Source: Papillibacter cinnamivorans DSM 12816 (GTDB lineage Bacteria > Bacillota > Clostridia > Oscillospirales > Oscillospiraceae). From it: a DNA stretch of 64,000 nucleotides. Position numbers and translations under genes: made by a program. The notes below the pieces were generated by a model. That model was not told where the DNA came from. It saw only the letters and a program-made list of their open reading frames with translations, and did no database searches. Below, in pieces: positions 16,956 to 24,320 of the stretch (its first letter is position 1; each line of letters begins with the position of its first letter). The stretch is taken from assembly GCF_900176335.1 (NCBI RefSeq), contig NZ_FWXW01000001.1, positions 1 through 64,000 on the forward strand, written 5' to 3'.

Positions 16956-17762
16956 TTGGAGAGACCCAACGAACACGACTTTGAAGCAATTTTCGATCTC
17001 CCCATTGACAATCGGATTTTTGCCAGTTTTCTTGATCATCTCCCGTTTCCCGTTCAGCTATATACCGCCGACGGAACCATGATCTTTGCCAACGAATCCT
17101 TTTTCCAGGAGTTTGAAATAGACGACCCCTCCAAAATTCTGGGGCAGTATAACCTCTTGAAGGATCCCAACGTGGCGGACGACGGCCTTCTGGAGACGGT
17201 GCGGCGCGCGCTTTCCGGGGAAACCGTTTTTACACCCGACGTTAAGGTACCCGTTCAGGCCATTAAACGTGTTCACAAGCTGGAAACGCGCTATATTGAG
17301 CAGATTGTGCAGGATATCCTGACATATCCCGTGAAAGACGCCGAAGGAAATATCCTGTTTCTCGCCAACATTCTTACCATCAAGGGGCGCTATCGCGAGA
17401 GAAGCGATATCACCAAAGCGGTGGAATACATAGAAAGCCATTGGAAAGAGGAATTTTCCGCGCAGGAAACGGCCCGGGAAGTCAGCATGAGCTATGCGTA
17501 CTTTTTCCGGCTTTTTAAAAAACATGTGGGAATGACGCCCCATGACTACTATATCAGCATTAAAATGAACAAGCTGAAGGAATTTCTCATGGATGCCAAT
17601 CTTTCCGTGGAAGAGGCGTTTTCTGCCTGCGGCATCAATTACCATGGGTATTACGCCGGCCTTTTTCGGGAAAAATCGGGCATGACTCCCTCGGAATACC
17701 GCCGCCGCTTCCTGCATTCGGACAGGAGAAACGGCAACCCGAAGGAGAAAACCGTCCTTTAA
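16956..17762 (+). CDS. PAS-domain AraC-family transcriptional regulator
   Basis: A 268-residue protein with a TTG start preceded by AAGGAGGGC. Residues ~25-135 are a PAS-like sensor domain (FPVQLYTADGTMIFANESFF, ... YPVKDAEGNILF). Residues ~150-250 are a double AraC HTH (AVEYIESHWKEEFSAQETAR, MSYAYFFRLFKKHVGMTPHDYY, ... GYYAGLFREKSGMTPSEYRR). It is a cytosolic one-component regulator. Next to the racemase-like, dehydrogenase and permease genes, it is a good candidate activator of those (inference). Confidence 0.87.
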   Translation: MERPNEHDFEAIFDLPIDNRIFASFLDHLPFPVQLYTADGTMIFANESFFQEFEIDDPSKILGQYNLLKDPNVADDGLLETVRRALSGETVFTPDVKVPVQAIKRVHKLETRYIEQIVQDILTYPVKDAEGNILFLANILTIKGRYRERSDITKAVEYIESHWKEEFSAQETAREVSMSYAYFFRLFKKHVGMTPHDYYISIKMNKLKEFLMDANLSVEEAFSACGINYHGYYAGLFREKSGMTPSEYRRRFLHSDRRNGNPKEKTVL

Positions 17763-17891
17763 CGAAAATCACCGCATTACGGACCGTATAGTAAAAAACC
17801 TTACGCAGGCAGGAATTTCTGAGAGAAATACCCAATGTATTTTTATAGCTGCTGCCGCAGCGGGAAATACGGTTAAATAAGGAGAGATCAA

Positions 17892-18554
17892 ATGAAACGG
17901 ACCATAGCAGTTATCAGCGCAACGCGCGTATCCCTTGCCCCCGTGGAGGAGACGGCCGCCGCACTGTTTCCGGATGTGGAGCTTTTTCATTTGATGGACG
18001 AGGGTATGTCCTATCTTGCGAAAAAGGAAGGCGGGATTTCCGGCGCCAACCTCCGGCGGATGGCTTCCCTGGTGGGAAAGGCGGAGGAACTGGGGGTGGA
18101 CGGAATTTTGCTCTCCTGTACCATTTTTTCGCCCCATATCGACCTCATTTCCGCAATGGCGGATGTTCCCGTGGTGGCGGCGGATGTCGCCATGTTCGAA
18201 ACCGCCGCAAGGGCCTATCATCGCCTGGGTGTTGTTGTGACCTTCGGCCCTACGGTGAAGAGCGTGTCCGCCGTTTTGGACCGCTGCCGGAATAATGGAA
18301 TGTCCTTTGAAGCCGAGATCCGTGTGGCGGAGGGAGCGTTTGACGCCTGCGCCAGGGGAGACGACGAGGAACACAACCGCCTGGTGGCCGCCTGCGCCAG
18401 ATCCATGGCGCCGCACAGCGATGTTATCGTTCTGTCCCAGATGTCCCAGATGCGCGCTGTGCCTTTGCTGAAGGATCTTTCCGTTCCTGTTCTCACAAGC
18501 CCTCCCGTAAGCATGGAGTTTCTCATGAAAAAGATAGAGGAAAGAGCGAAATAG
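17892..18554 (+). CDS. Aspartate/glutamate racemase-family protein
   Basis: A 220-residue cytosolic protein; ATG follows AAGGAGAG. The fold pattern matches the Asp/Glu/hydantoin racemase superfamily: N-terminal strand IAVISATRVS, the central GILLSCTIFSP with Cys76, and AADVAMFETA. The family's first catalytic Cys position reads Thr/Ser (SATRVS), and the C-terminal position reads VLSQMSQM. Only one of the usual cysteines is therefore evident, which argues against a classical two-base racemase and leaves a maleate isomerase/decarboxylase-like or other role open. Its substrate is unknown. Confidence 0.72.
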   Translation: MKRTIAVISATRVSLAPVEETAAALFPDVELFHLMDEGMSYLAKKEGGISGANLRRMASLVGKAEELGVDGILLSCTIFSPHIDLISAMADVPVVAADVAMFETAARAYHRLGVVVTFGPTVKSVSAVLDRCRNNGMSFEAEIRVAEGAFDACARGDDEEHNRLVAACARSMAPHSDVIVLSQMSQMRAVPLLKDLSVPVLTSPPVSMEFLMKKIEERAK

Positions 18555-18613
18555 GTTACCGGTTTTCTGCCGGTACCTTTGACCGTGATCGGCAGGGAAG
18601 GGAGCTCAGCCAA

Positions 18614-18650
18614 AAAAAGGCCGCGAAACAAATGTTTCGCGGCCTTTTCT
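18614..18650. terminator. Rho-independent terminator after the racemase-like gene
   Basis: AAAAGGCCGCGAAACA and its complement TGTTTCGCGGCCTTTT form a near-perfect stem with a small loop, with A-run and T-run at either side. Confidence 0.88.
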
Positions 18651-18728
18651 GTTACACAGATGTGTTTTTTTGAAAAATGAAAAGTATACTTGACATCAAT
18701 AAAAAATGCTGATACAACATGTGAAACA

Positions 18729-18767
18729 GTATGGCTGCTCTCCGCCGGAGGCGGGGGGCAGCCATAC
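18729..18767. repeat. GC-rich hairpin, family copy 1 (end of dehydrogenase operon)
   Basis: 18-base arms (18729-18746, 18750-18767) pair with two G-U positions around the loop GGA; the core reads TCCGCCGGAGGCGGGG. It is preceded by ACAGTAT, as in the copies at 23185 and 47643. It lies just past the minus-strand dehydrogenase stop, so it may act as terminator, although the T-tract is weak. Confidence 0.75.
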
Positions 18768-18799
18768 GTCTTGTTTAATCTATTTATTGGATATTAGTT

Positions 18800-19756
18800 T
18801 TACAGCTTGTTGTGCAGCTTGAGCAGGGCAATCAGCATGTCGTCGCGATATTCCGCAAGAGACGCGTCCGTGTTGCCGATTTCCTTCGGACGGGCGGCGA
18901 TGGACTTGTCCACTTCTTTGCGGCAATAGTCCCACCAGCCTGCGGGATAGCGCTTCCAGTCGGCCATGTCGTCCAGCCACATGTTGACGGAGCCTTCCAC
19001 CATTTTGAACAGTCCGTCGATGCCCTTTTCGCCTCCGCCCAGCTGGAAGATTTCGGCGGGGCCCATGATTGCCCAGCGGAGTGCGGGGCCGAAGGTGACT
19101 GCCTTGCCCGCGTCTTCCAGACTGCAGACTCCGCGCGTCACAAGCTCGGTTACCTCACGGAAAACAGCCTGCTGGATGCGGTTGCTGATGAAGCCCAGCG
19201 CCTCCTTGTTGAGGACCACCGGCTCCTTGCCAACGGATTTATAGAATGCTTTTCCGGCCTCAACGACTGCGTCGGTGGTCTTTTCTCCCTTGGTGATCTC
19301 CACCAGCGGGATGAGGTGTGGCGGATTGTAGGGATGCCCGCCGATGAAGCGCTCGGGGTGTTTGGCATACTTTGCGATTTCCGTAATCAGAAGTCCGGAA
19401 GTGGAGGAGGCGTAAATGGCGTCCGCGGGAGCGTATTTTTCGACTTCGGCGATGACCTTGTGCTTCGTATCGTAGTTTTCCAATACACTTTCCTGAATGA
19501 ACTGTACATCCCTGACAGCGGTTTCCATATCCGTGGTGTAGCTGACTCTGCCCATGATTTCCTTGATCTGCTCTTCAGTGATGACCTTATTCTTTGCAAG
19601 GTACTTCAGGTTCGCGGCGATGCGCTCTTTTGCCGTTTTCAGGAACTTCTCGTCGATGTCGTAAAGCATGACGGGATACCCCTTCAGAGCAAACCCCGTC
19701 GCCCAGCTGGATCCGATGACTCCTGAACCGATACATGCGACTTTTTTGATTTCCAT
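18800..19756 (-). CDS. 3-hydroxyacyl-CoA / L-carnitine dehydrogenase-like oxidoreductase
   Basis: A 318-residue protein; ATG 19756 follows AAGGAGGAAATAG. The N-terminal Rossmann domain has CIGSGVIGSSWATGFALKGY (GxGxxGxxxA) with the acidic residue of YDIDEK for NAD. SSTSG and FIGGHPYNPPHLIPLVEI carry the family's catalytic region with its His. The C-terminal helical domain ends in a lambda-crystallin-like tail. Members oxidise 3-hydroxyacyl-CoA, carnitine or L-gulonate. The permease gene lies 52 bases upstream in the same operon, so the pair probably imports and oxidises a small hydroxy acid. Confidence 0.85.
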   Translation of the reverse strand: MEIKKVACIGSGVIGSSWATGFALKGYPVMLYDIDEKFLKTAKERIAANLKYLAKNKVITEEQIKEIMGRVSYTTDMETAVRDVQFIQESVLENYDTKHKVIAEVEKYAPADAIYASSTSGLLITEIAKYAKHPERFIGGHPYNPPHLIPLVEITKGEKTTDAVVEAGKAFYKSVGKEPVVLNKEALGFISNRIQQAVFREVTELVTRGVCSLEDAGKAVTFGPALRWAIMGPAEIFQLGGGEKGIDGLFKMVEGSVNMWLDDMADWKRYPAGWWDYCRKEVDKSIAARPKEIGNTDASLAEYRDDMLIALLKLHNKL

Positions 19757-19808
19757 AGACCTATTTCCTCCTTATGTTAAAATGCCGGATTCCTTTTTTC
19801 GGGCCGTC

Positions 19809-21128
19809 TCAGCCGATGGGATAGATCGCATTAGCCATGAGAATGGCGATGATGGTGCCGATAATGGGGATCAGGCAGCAGAGAACAAACACGTGCTTAT
19901 AGGATTCCTTGTGGTTTGTTCCGAAAATAGCGAACATGGAGATAACGGCGCCGTTGTGCGGCAGGGTGTCAAGACCGCCGGAGGCGATAGCGGCGACACG
20001 GTGGAACGCCTCGGGATTGACGCCCTTGTCAAGATAGAACTGGCCCATAGCGTTTAAGAATATTTTCAGGCCGCCGGAAGAAGATCCGGTGACGCCGGCC
20101 AGAACGTTGACGCCGATACCGGTTGCCACATAGGCGTTCATATTCAGTGATTCCACCATGACAATCAGCTGCTGGAACGCGGGGGAAGCCTGTACCACGG
20201 TTCCGTAACCGATGATGGCGGCCGTGTTCATAAGGGGCATGATGCTGGAAGAGAAGCCTGTGTTGATGACCTTCTTGATATTCTTGACACGTTTTATGAA
20301 GAGCAGATAGCAGGAAAGGCATCCGAAAAATAGGGCGATGGTAACGCCCGCCAGAGCAACGACCACATTCTGGAGTGCGAAGATCAGCACGACAACGATG
20401 ATGATGGGAACAAGGGAGGCGAAGAAGCTCGGCACTTCTTCCCGTATGCCCTCTCCGTTATTTTTGAGAACGACGCTGTCCTGTGGAATCGGCACAAAAA
20501 CTTCGCCCCGTGCGGTGTATGCTTTTTGTTGCTGCGCGATATAAAGAAAGCCTGCCACGATAAAGAAGATCGAAACCACGATGCCGATGGCCGGCGCCGC
20601 GTATGCATTGGTCCCCAAAATAGAAGTAGGCACCAGGTTCTGAACCGAAGGAGTACCCGGCATGGCTGTCTGTGTGACGGTACCGGCGCCCAGCATCAGA
20701 CCTGCGGTCATCAGGGCGCGGGGAAGTTTAGCTTCGTTGAACATGATCACGGCAATGGGGTAAAGGGTAAAGGCGATAACGAAGGAGTTGATTCCGCCGT
20801 ATGTAAGAAGCAGAGTAATGATGGCAATCGCGAAAGGCGCTCTCTTGGCGCCGATCTTATCCGAAATGAAATACGCGATGGATGTGGCTGCTCCGGTGGC
20901 TGCCATGATTTCTCCGAACAGGGCGCCCAGGGCGAAGAGCAGAAAATAGGTTCCCGCCCAGCTCATCCATCCTGACGCGTAATTGGTCATCAGGGCGGTC
21001 CAGAGATTCATGCCGTTGAAAAGAGCCACGAGGATGCCGCCCACTACGGCGATGGGGAAGATATGCCAGCCCTTGTATGCACCGAAGATGATGAGAGCCA
21101 GGCTGATGATGATTCCTAAAATGCCCAT
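19809..21128 (-). CDS. GntP-family hydroxy-acid permease
   Basis: A 439-residue protein with about 12 membrane segments along the whole length (MGILGIIISLALIIFGAYKG, YGGINSFVIAFTLYPIAVIMF, TAGLMLGAGTVTQTAMPGTP, GVNVLAGVTGSSSGGLKIFL, GGLDTLPHNGAVI). These are GntP/hydroxybutyrate-permease features; the GGxDTLPHNGAV stretch is typical of that transporter group. It should import a carboxylate such as gluconate or 3-hydroxybutyrate by proton symport. It is the first gene of an operon with the dehydrogenase. Its leader contains the hairpin at 21331. Confidence 0.86.
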   Translation of the reverse strand: MGILGIIISLALIIFGAYKGWHIFPIAVVGGILVALFNGMNLWTALMTNYASGWMSWAGTYFLLFALGALFGEIMAATGAATSIAYFISDKIGAKRAPFAIAIITLLLTYGGINSFVIAFTLYPIAVIMFNEAKLPRALMTAGLMLGAGTVTQTAMPGTPSVQNLVPTSILGTNAYAAPAIGIVVSIFFIVAGFLYIAQQQKAYTARGEVFVPIPQDSVVLKNNGEGIREEVPSFFASLVPIIIVVVLIFALQNVVVALAGVTIALFFGCLSCYLLFIKRVKNIKKVINTGFSSSIMPLMNTAAIIGYGTVVQASPAFQQLIVMVESLNMNAYVATGIGVNVLAGVTGSSSGGLKIFLNAMGQFYLDKGVNPEAFHRVAAIASGGLDTLPHNGAVISMFAIFGTNHKESYKHVFVLCCLIPIIGTIIAILMANAIYPIG

Positions 21129-21330
21129 AATAATCTACCTCCCTATTATACAGTATTATCTTGAATATATAAAGCCCTTTTTCCTGCAGTGAGCCGCTCT
21201 CCTTTCTTTATTTTTGGAAATCAGGCAAAGTTAATTCATTCTGTAACGCTGTTAAAAAGCCGGAAGACTTTCTGGAACTGTTGGATTATAGTGCCGTCTG
21301 CCGTGAATCGGGTGATTAAAAAACCCGAAT

Positions 21331-21359
21331 AATTCCTCGGGCGAATCGCCCGAGGAATT
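21331..21359. promoter_or_regulatory. Perfect 13-bp inverted repeat in the permease/oxidoreductase spacer
   Basis: AATTCCTCGGGCG (21331-21343) and its exact complement (21347-21359) enclose a 3-base loop. Read on the minus strand, ATTCGGGTTTTTT follows, so it looks like an intrinsic terminator or attenuator about 200 bases ahead of the permease start. Alternatively it is an operator. The rest of the 460-base spacer 21129-21588 holds nothing else I recognise. Confidence 0.6.
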
Positions 21360-21588
21360 GAATTCTTTGGTATCCAGGATTACCATTATAACATATATGA
21401 ATTATATTTTCAAACAAATAATCTGACAAAAATGAACGGATTCCGCCATAGTAAAGGACGGAGCTTGCTGAGGTTCTTTTTAAAGATGAATGGTATGGAT
21501 TCCGCCTCCGTAATAGTAATCCGTCGGATATTGCGCATAATAATGGCAAATTCGGCCGATGGGAAGGCGGGTAAGGAGTGGAGATATC

Positions 21589-23121
21589 TTGGACCGTGAA
21601 AACGTGTCTTACTGGAATAAAACAGCGGAGCAAAGAATTTATCCGAGTCTTGAAAAAAACCTGGATACGGAAGTACTCATTTTGGGAGGCGGAATTACAG
21701 GCGTCACCTGCGCCTACTGTCTTGCCAAAGGCGGAATGCGCCCGGTGCTGATCGAGGCGGAAACCCTTTGTGCCGGTTCCACCGGGAACACAACGGGAAA
21801 AGTAACCATACAGCACGGAGTGATCTATAAAAATCTCACCGGAAAATACGGAAGGGATGCCGCCCGTCTTTTCGCGGAATCTCAGGCGGAAGCGGTGGAA
21901 TTTGTCGCCGAGCGTGTAAAGGAACACGCCATCCAATGCCAGTTTCAGAGAAATACCGCGATTCTGTTTGCCGCCTCGCCGGGGGAAAGGGAAGTGGTGG
22001 AAGCGGAATATAAGGCGGCCGCAGAGCTCGGGATACATGCGGAGCTTGCGGAAAACCCGGATTTTCCTCCCGGCTCCCTCCTTGCGCTGGGCTACGGGCA
22101 TCAGGCCGTTTTTCACCCCGTGCGGTATGTCGGGGCTCTTGCCGCCGCTGCCGTCGCCCTGGGAGCCGAAATTTACTGCGGCACGAAAGCGGAGCGTTTG
22201 GAAAACGGGGAGGCAAAGAGCGTATTTTGCGAAAACGGCGTCCGGATCCGGGCAAAGCACATCGTGATGGCCACCCAGTATCCCTTTTACGACGGGCCGA
22301 ATCTCTTTTTCACCCGCCTTTATGCAAAGCGGGCCTATGCTATAGCCGTGAAGGCTGAAAATGACTGGCCGGAGGGGGCTTATATCAGCGCAGGGGACCC
22401 CGTCCGTTCGGTCCGCTCCCACACGGAAAACGGCGAACGGCTTCTCATTGTGGCCGGGGAGAGCCATCCCACGGGGCGCGGGGAAGCGGACATGGAAAAG
22501 CATTACGCGGCGCTGGAAGAGTATGCCGGAAGGATTGCCGGCGTCGGGAAGGTCCTGGCCCGCTGGTCCGCCCAGGACTATGAGACTCCTGATCAGATCC
22601 CTTATATCGGCAGAATCTCGGAGAATTCCGATATCTACGTGGCCTCCGGCTTCGGCAAATGGGGCATGTCCAGCGGAACGCTGTCGGGCATGCTGATTTC
22701 GGAATGGATTCTGGAAGGGAAGTGCCGCTTCCAGGAGCTTTACTCCAGAAACCGTTCGGATTATATAAGCTCTCTGGGGAAAACCCTCTCCGGAGTATTT
22801 GTGCCGGTGGGAGAACTCATCCTGTCCAAGCTGGAAGGGACCGAGAGCATTGTGGGGCTGCGTCGGGGTGAGGGCCGCGTCGTCAATTTCCGGGGCAGGA
22901 AGGCGGGCGTCTACCGGGACGATAACGACGATGTGACGATTCTGGATATTAGCTGCACCCATATGGGCACCGAGCTGAACTTCAATTCCGCGGAAAAAAC
23001 CTGGGACTGCCCGGCACACGGAGGCCGGTTCGATACCTCGGGAAAACTGCTGGAGGGCCCTCCAAAGCACGACCTGAAGGTATATTACCGCGGCAAATTC
23101 TCCGACCTGGCGATAAAATAA
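21589..23121 (+). CDS. FAD-dependent oxidoreductase (DAO family) with C-terminal Rieske domain
   Basis: A 510-residue protein. TTG 21589 follows AAGGAG (21573); the in-frame ATG at 21559 lies before that site. The FAD-binding motif LILGGGITGVTCAYCLAKGG is near residue 27, and the DAO fold continues to about residue 370 (GKWGMSSGTLSGMLIS). The C-terminal ~90 residues form a Rieske [2Fe-2S] domain with CTHMG and CPAHGGRF supplying both Cys-His pairs. This fusion is widespread in bacteria as a predicted glycine/D-amino-acid or related amine oxidoreductase, but the substrate cannot be told from sequence. The protein is cytosolic, with no signal peptide. Confidence 0.87.
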   Translation: MDRENVSYWNKTAEQRIYPSLEKNLDTEVLILGGGITGVTCAYCLAKGGMRPVLIEAETLCAGSTGNTTGKVTIQHGVIYKNLTGKYGRDAARLFAESQAEAVEFVAERVKEHAIQCQFQRNTAILFAASPGEREVVEAEYKAAAELGIHAELAENPDFPPGSLLALGYGHQAVFHPVRYVGALAAAAVALGAEIYCGTKAERLENGEAKSVFCENGVRIRAKHIVMATQYPFYDGPNLFFTRLYAKRAYAIAVKAENDWPEGAYISAGDPVRSVRSHTENGERLLIVAGESHPTGRGEADMEKHYAALEEYAGRIAGVGKVLARWSAQDYETPDQIPYIGRISENSDIYVASGFGKWGMSSGTLSGMLISEWILEGKCRFQELYSRNRSDYISSLGKTLSGVFVPVGELILSKLEGTESIVGLRRGEGRVVNFRGRKAGVYRDDNDDVTILDISCTHMGTELNFNSAEKTWDCPAHGGRFDTSGKLLEGPPKHDLKVYYRGKFSDLAIK

Positions 23122-23184
23122 CAGTAAGGCTGTCGCATGATTCGCAAAATGCGCAAAAATACTGACAGTATAACTGACAGTATA

Positions 23185-23221
23185 AAGGTGTTCCCCCCGC
23201 CAACGGCGGGGGGAACACCTT
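23185..23221. repeat. GC-rich hairpin, family copy 2 (between convergent genes)
   Basis: Perfect 17-base arms (AAGGTGTTCCCCCCGCC, 23185-23201, and 23205-23221) lie around the loop AAC. They are preceded by a tandem 12-base repeat ACTGACAGTATA (23161-23184) that carries the family's ACAGTAT edge. It sits between convergent oxidoreductase and CapA-type genes, so it could terminate both. Confidence 0.8.
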
Positions 23222-23297
23222 ATAATTATGAAATATATGCGTTTTTCAGCGGCACATTGCGTAATGGTAAGTTCTTTTCAATTGAGTGCATGTCGCC

Positions 23298-24320
23298 TTA
23301 CGATTGGGTTATGCTCGAATATCGGATCAGATCCGATCGTATGGATTCGGCCTTCTGCTCGTCCGCGAACTGCGGCCGGCAGTCTTCTATAACAACGGGA
23401 AGCTCCTCGGTAAATACGATCCCTTTCTTGCTCACGGTGAATTGCAGGACCATGGCCTCGTCCGTCCCTTCCTCGGTCTGGCTGTCGAATACGAAATTGC
23501 CGATGCTGTAGTAGATGGGCGCGCCTCGGTAAGTCTCATTGCCCTGCAGCACATGAGGATGGGTCCCCACCACGGCGGAGGCTCCTGCGTCCACGGCCGC
23601 ATGGGCGATTTCCGCCTGCAAAGAGCTCGCTTCATGCGTAAATTCGGTGCCCCAGTGAAAAAAGACGATTAAAAAGTCGCACTGCTCCGCAGCTTTTGAG
23701 ATATCCCGCTTCATGCCGTCCAGATATCCCGCCCGCGCGTATGCGATGGTGGCGCTGCTGCCGTCGTAAACAAAGCCCTCCGGCGGGAGCGAGCTGTAGG
23801 ACAAGATCCCGATGCGTACGCCGTTTTTGGATAGAAAGCACGGCCGGATTTTCTCCTCGCTTACTCCGGCGCCCGCGTAGGAAAGCCCCGCGCCGTCCAG
23901 CGCCTTCATCGTGTCCGTAAGGCCGGCGCTGAGGTAATCCATCGTGTGGTTGTTTGCCAGCAGAAGAACTTCGAACCCCGCGGCTTTCAGGGCTTTGGCG
24001 TTGCCGGGGTCCGCCTTGAAGACAAAGCGCGGCGATTTCATGGCTCCGCCGCTCTGGTTCGTAAGCGGGCATTCCAGGTTGGCGACGGTGACGTCGTCCT
24101 TCAAAAACGCAGCGGAAACCTCCCCGTAGGGATAGTCCTCGCCGTTTTGTTCCAGTACCTCGGCCACTCCCCGGTCTAATAGGATGTCTCCGCAGACCGA
24201 TATCACGGCCTCTCCCCTGAAAAAGCGCGCCATGCGGGTATGAAATACGGAAAAAAGAATCGTAATCCCCAAGGCGGCGGCCGTAACAGCCGCCGCCTTG
24301 CGTTTTCTGTTGTTCAGCAT
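23298..24320 (-). CDS. CapA-family (poly-gamma-glutamate-type) metallophosphatase-like protein
   Basis: A 340-residue protein whose start overlaps the DUF3160 stop by 7 bases. An N-terminal membrane anchor (AAALGITILFSVF) is followed by a CapA fold: VCGDILLDRGV, VANLECPLTN, LLLANNHTMDY, FFHWGTEFTHEAS, VVGTHPHVLQG and YYSIGNFVFD, the metal-binding Asp/Asn/His set of the family. CapA proteins act at the outer membrane face, classically in poly-gamma-glutamate capsule production, but most family members are unassigned. No capB or capC gene is nearby, so a capsule role is not supported here. Confidence 0.87.
   Translation of the reverse strand: MLNNRKRKAAAVTAAALGITILFSVFHTRMARFFRGEAVISVCGDILLDRGVAEVLEQNGEDYPYGEVSAAFLKDDVTVANLECPLTNQSGGAMKSPRFVFKADPGNAKALKAAGFEVLLLANNHTMDYLSAGLTDTMKALDGAGLSYAGAGVSEEKIRPCFLSKNGVRIGILSYSSLPPEGFVYDGSSATIAYARAGYLDGMKRDISKAAEQCDFLIVFFHWGTEFTHEASSLQAEIAHAAVDAGASAVVGTHPHVLQGNETYRGAPIYYSIGNFVFDSQTEEGTDEAMVLQFTVSKKGIVFTEELPVVIEDCRPQFADEQKAESIRSDLIRYSSITQS

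Noticed and set aside
21316-23070. Minus-strand open frame of 584 codons opposite the FAD-Rieske gene
   Set aside because: The plus strand encodes complete FAD and Rieske motifs; the antisense frame has none and reads through the spacer hairpin.
23161-23184. Tandem 12-base repeat taken as a possible CRISPR or iteron start
   Set aside because: Only two units with no spacers; better seen as a doubled edge of the hairpin family.
23298-24320. Poly-gamma-glutamate capsule operon
   Set aside because: Only a CapA-like gene is present; no capB, capC or capD neighbours.
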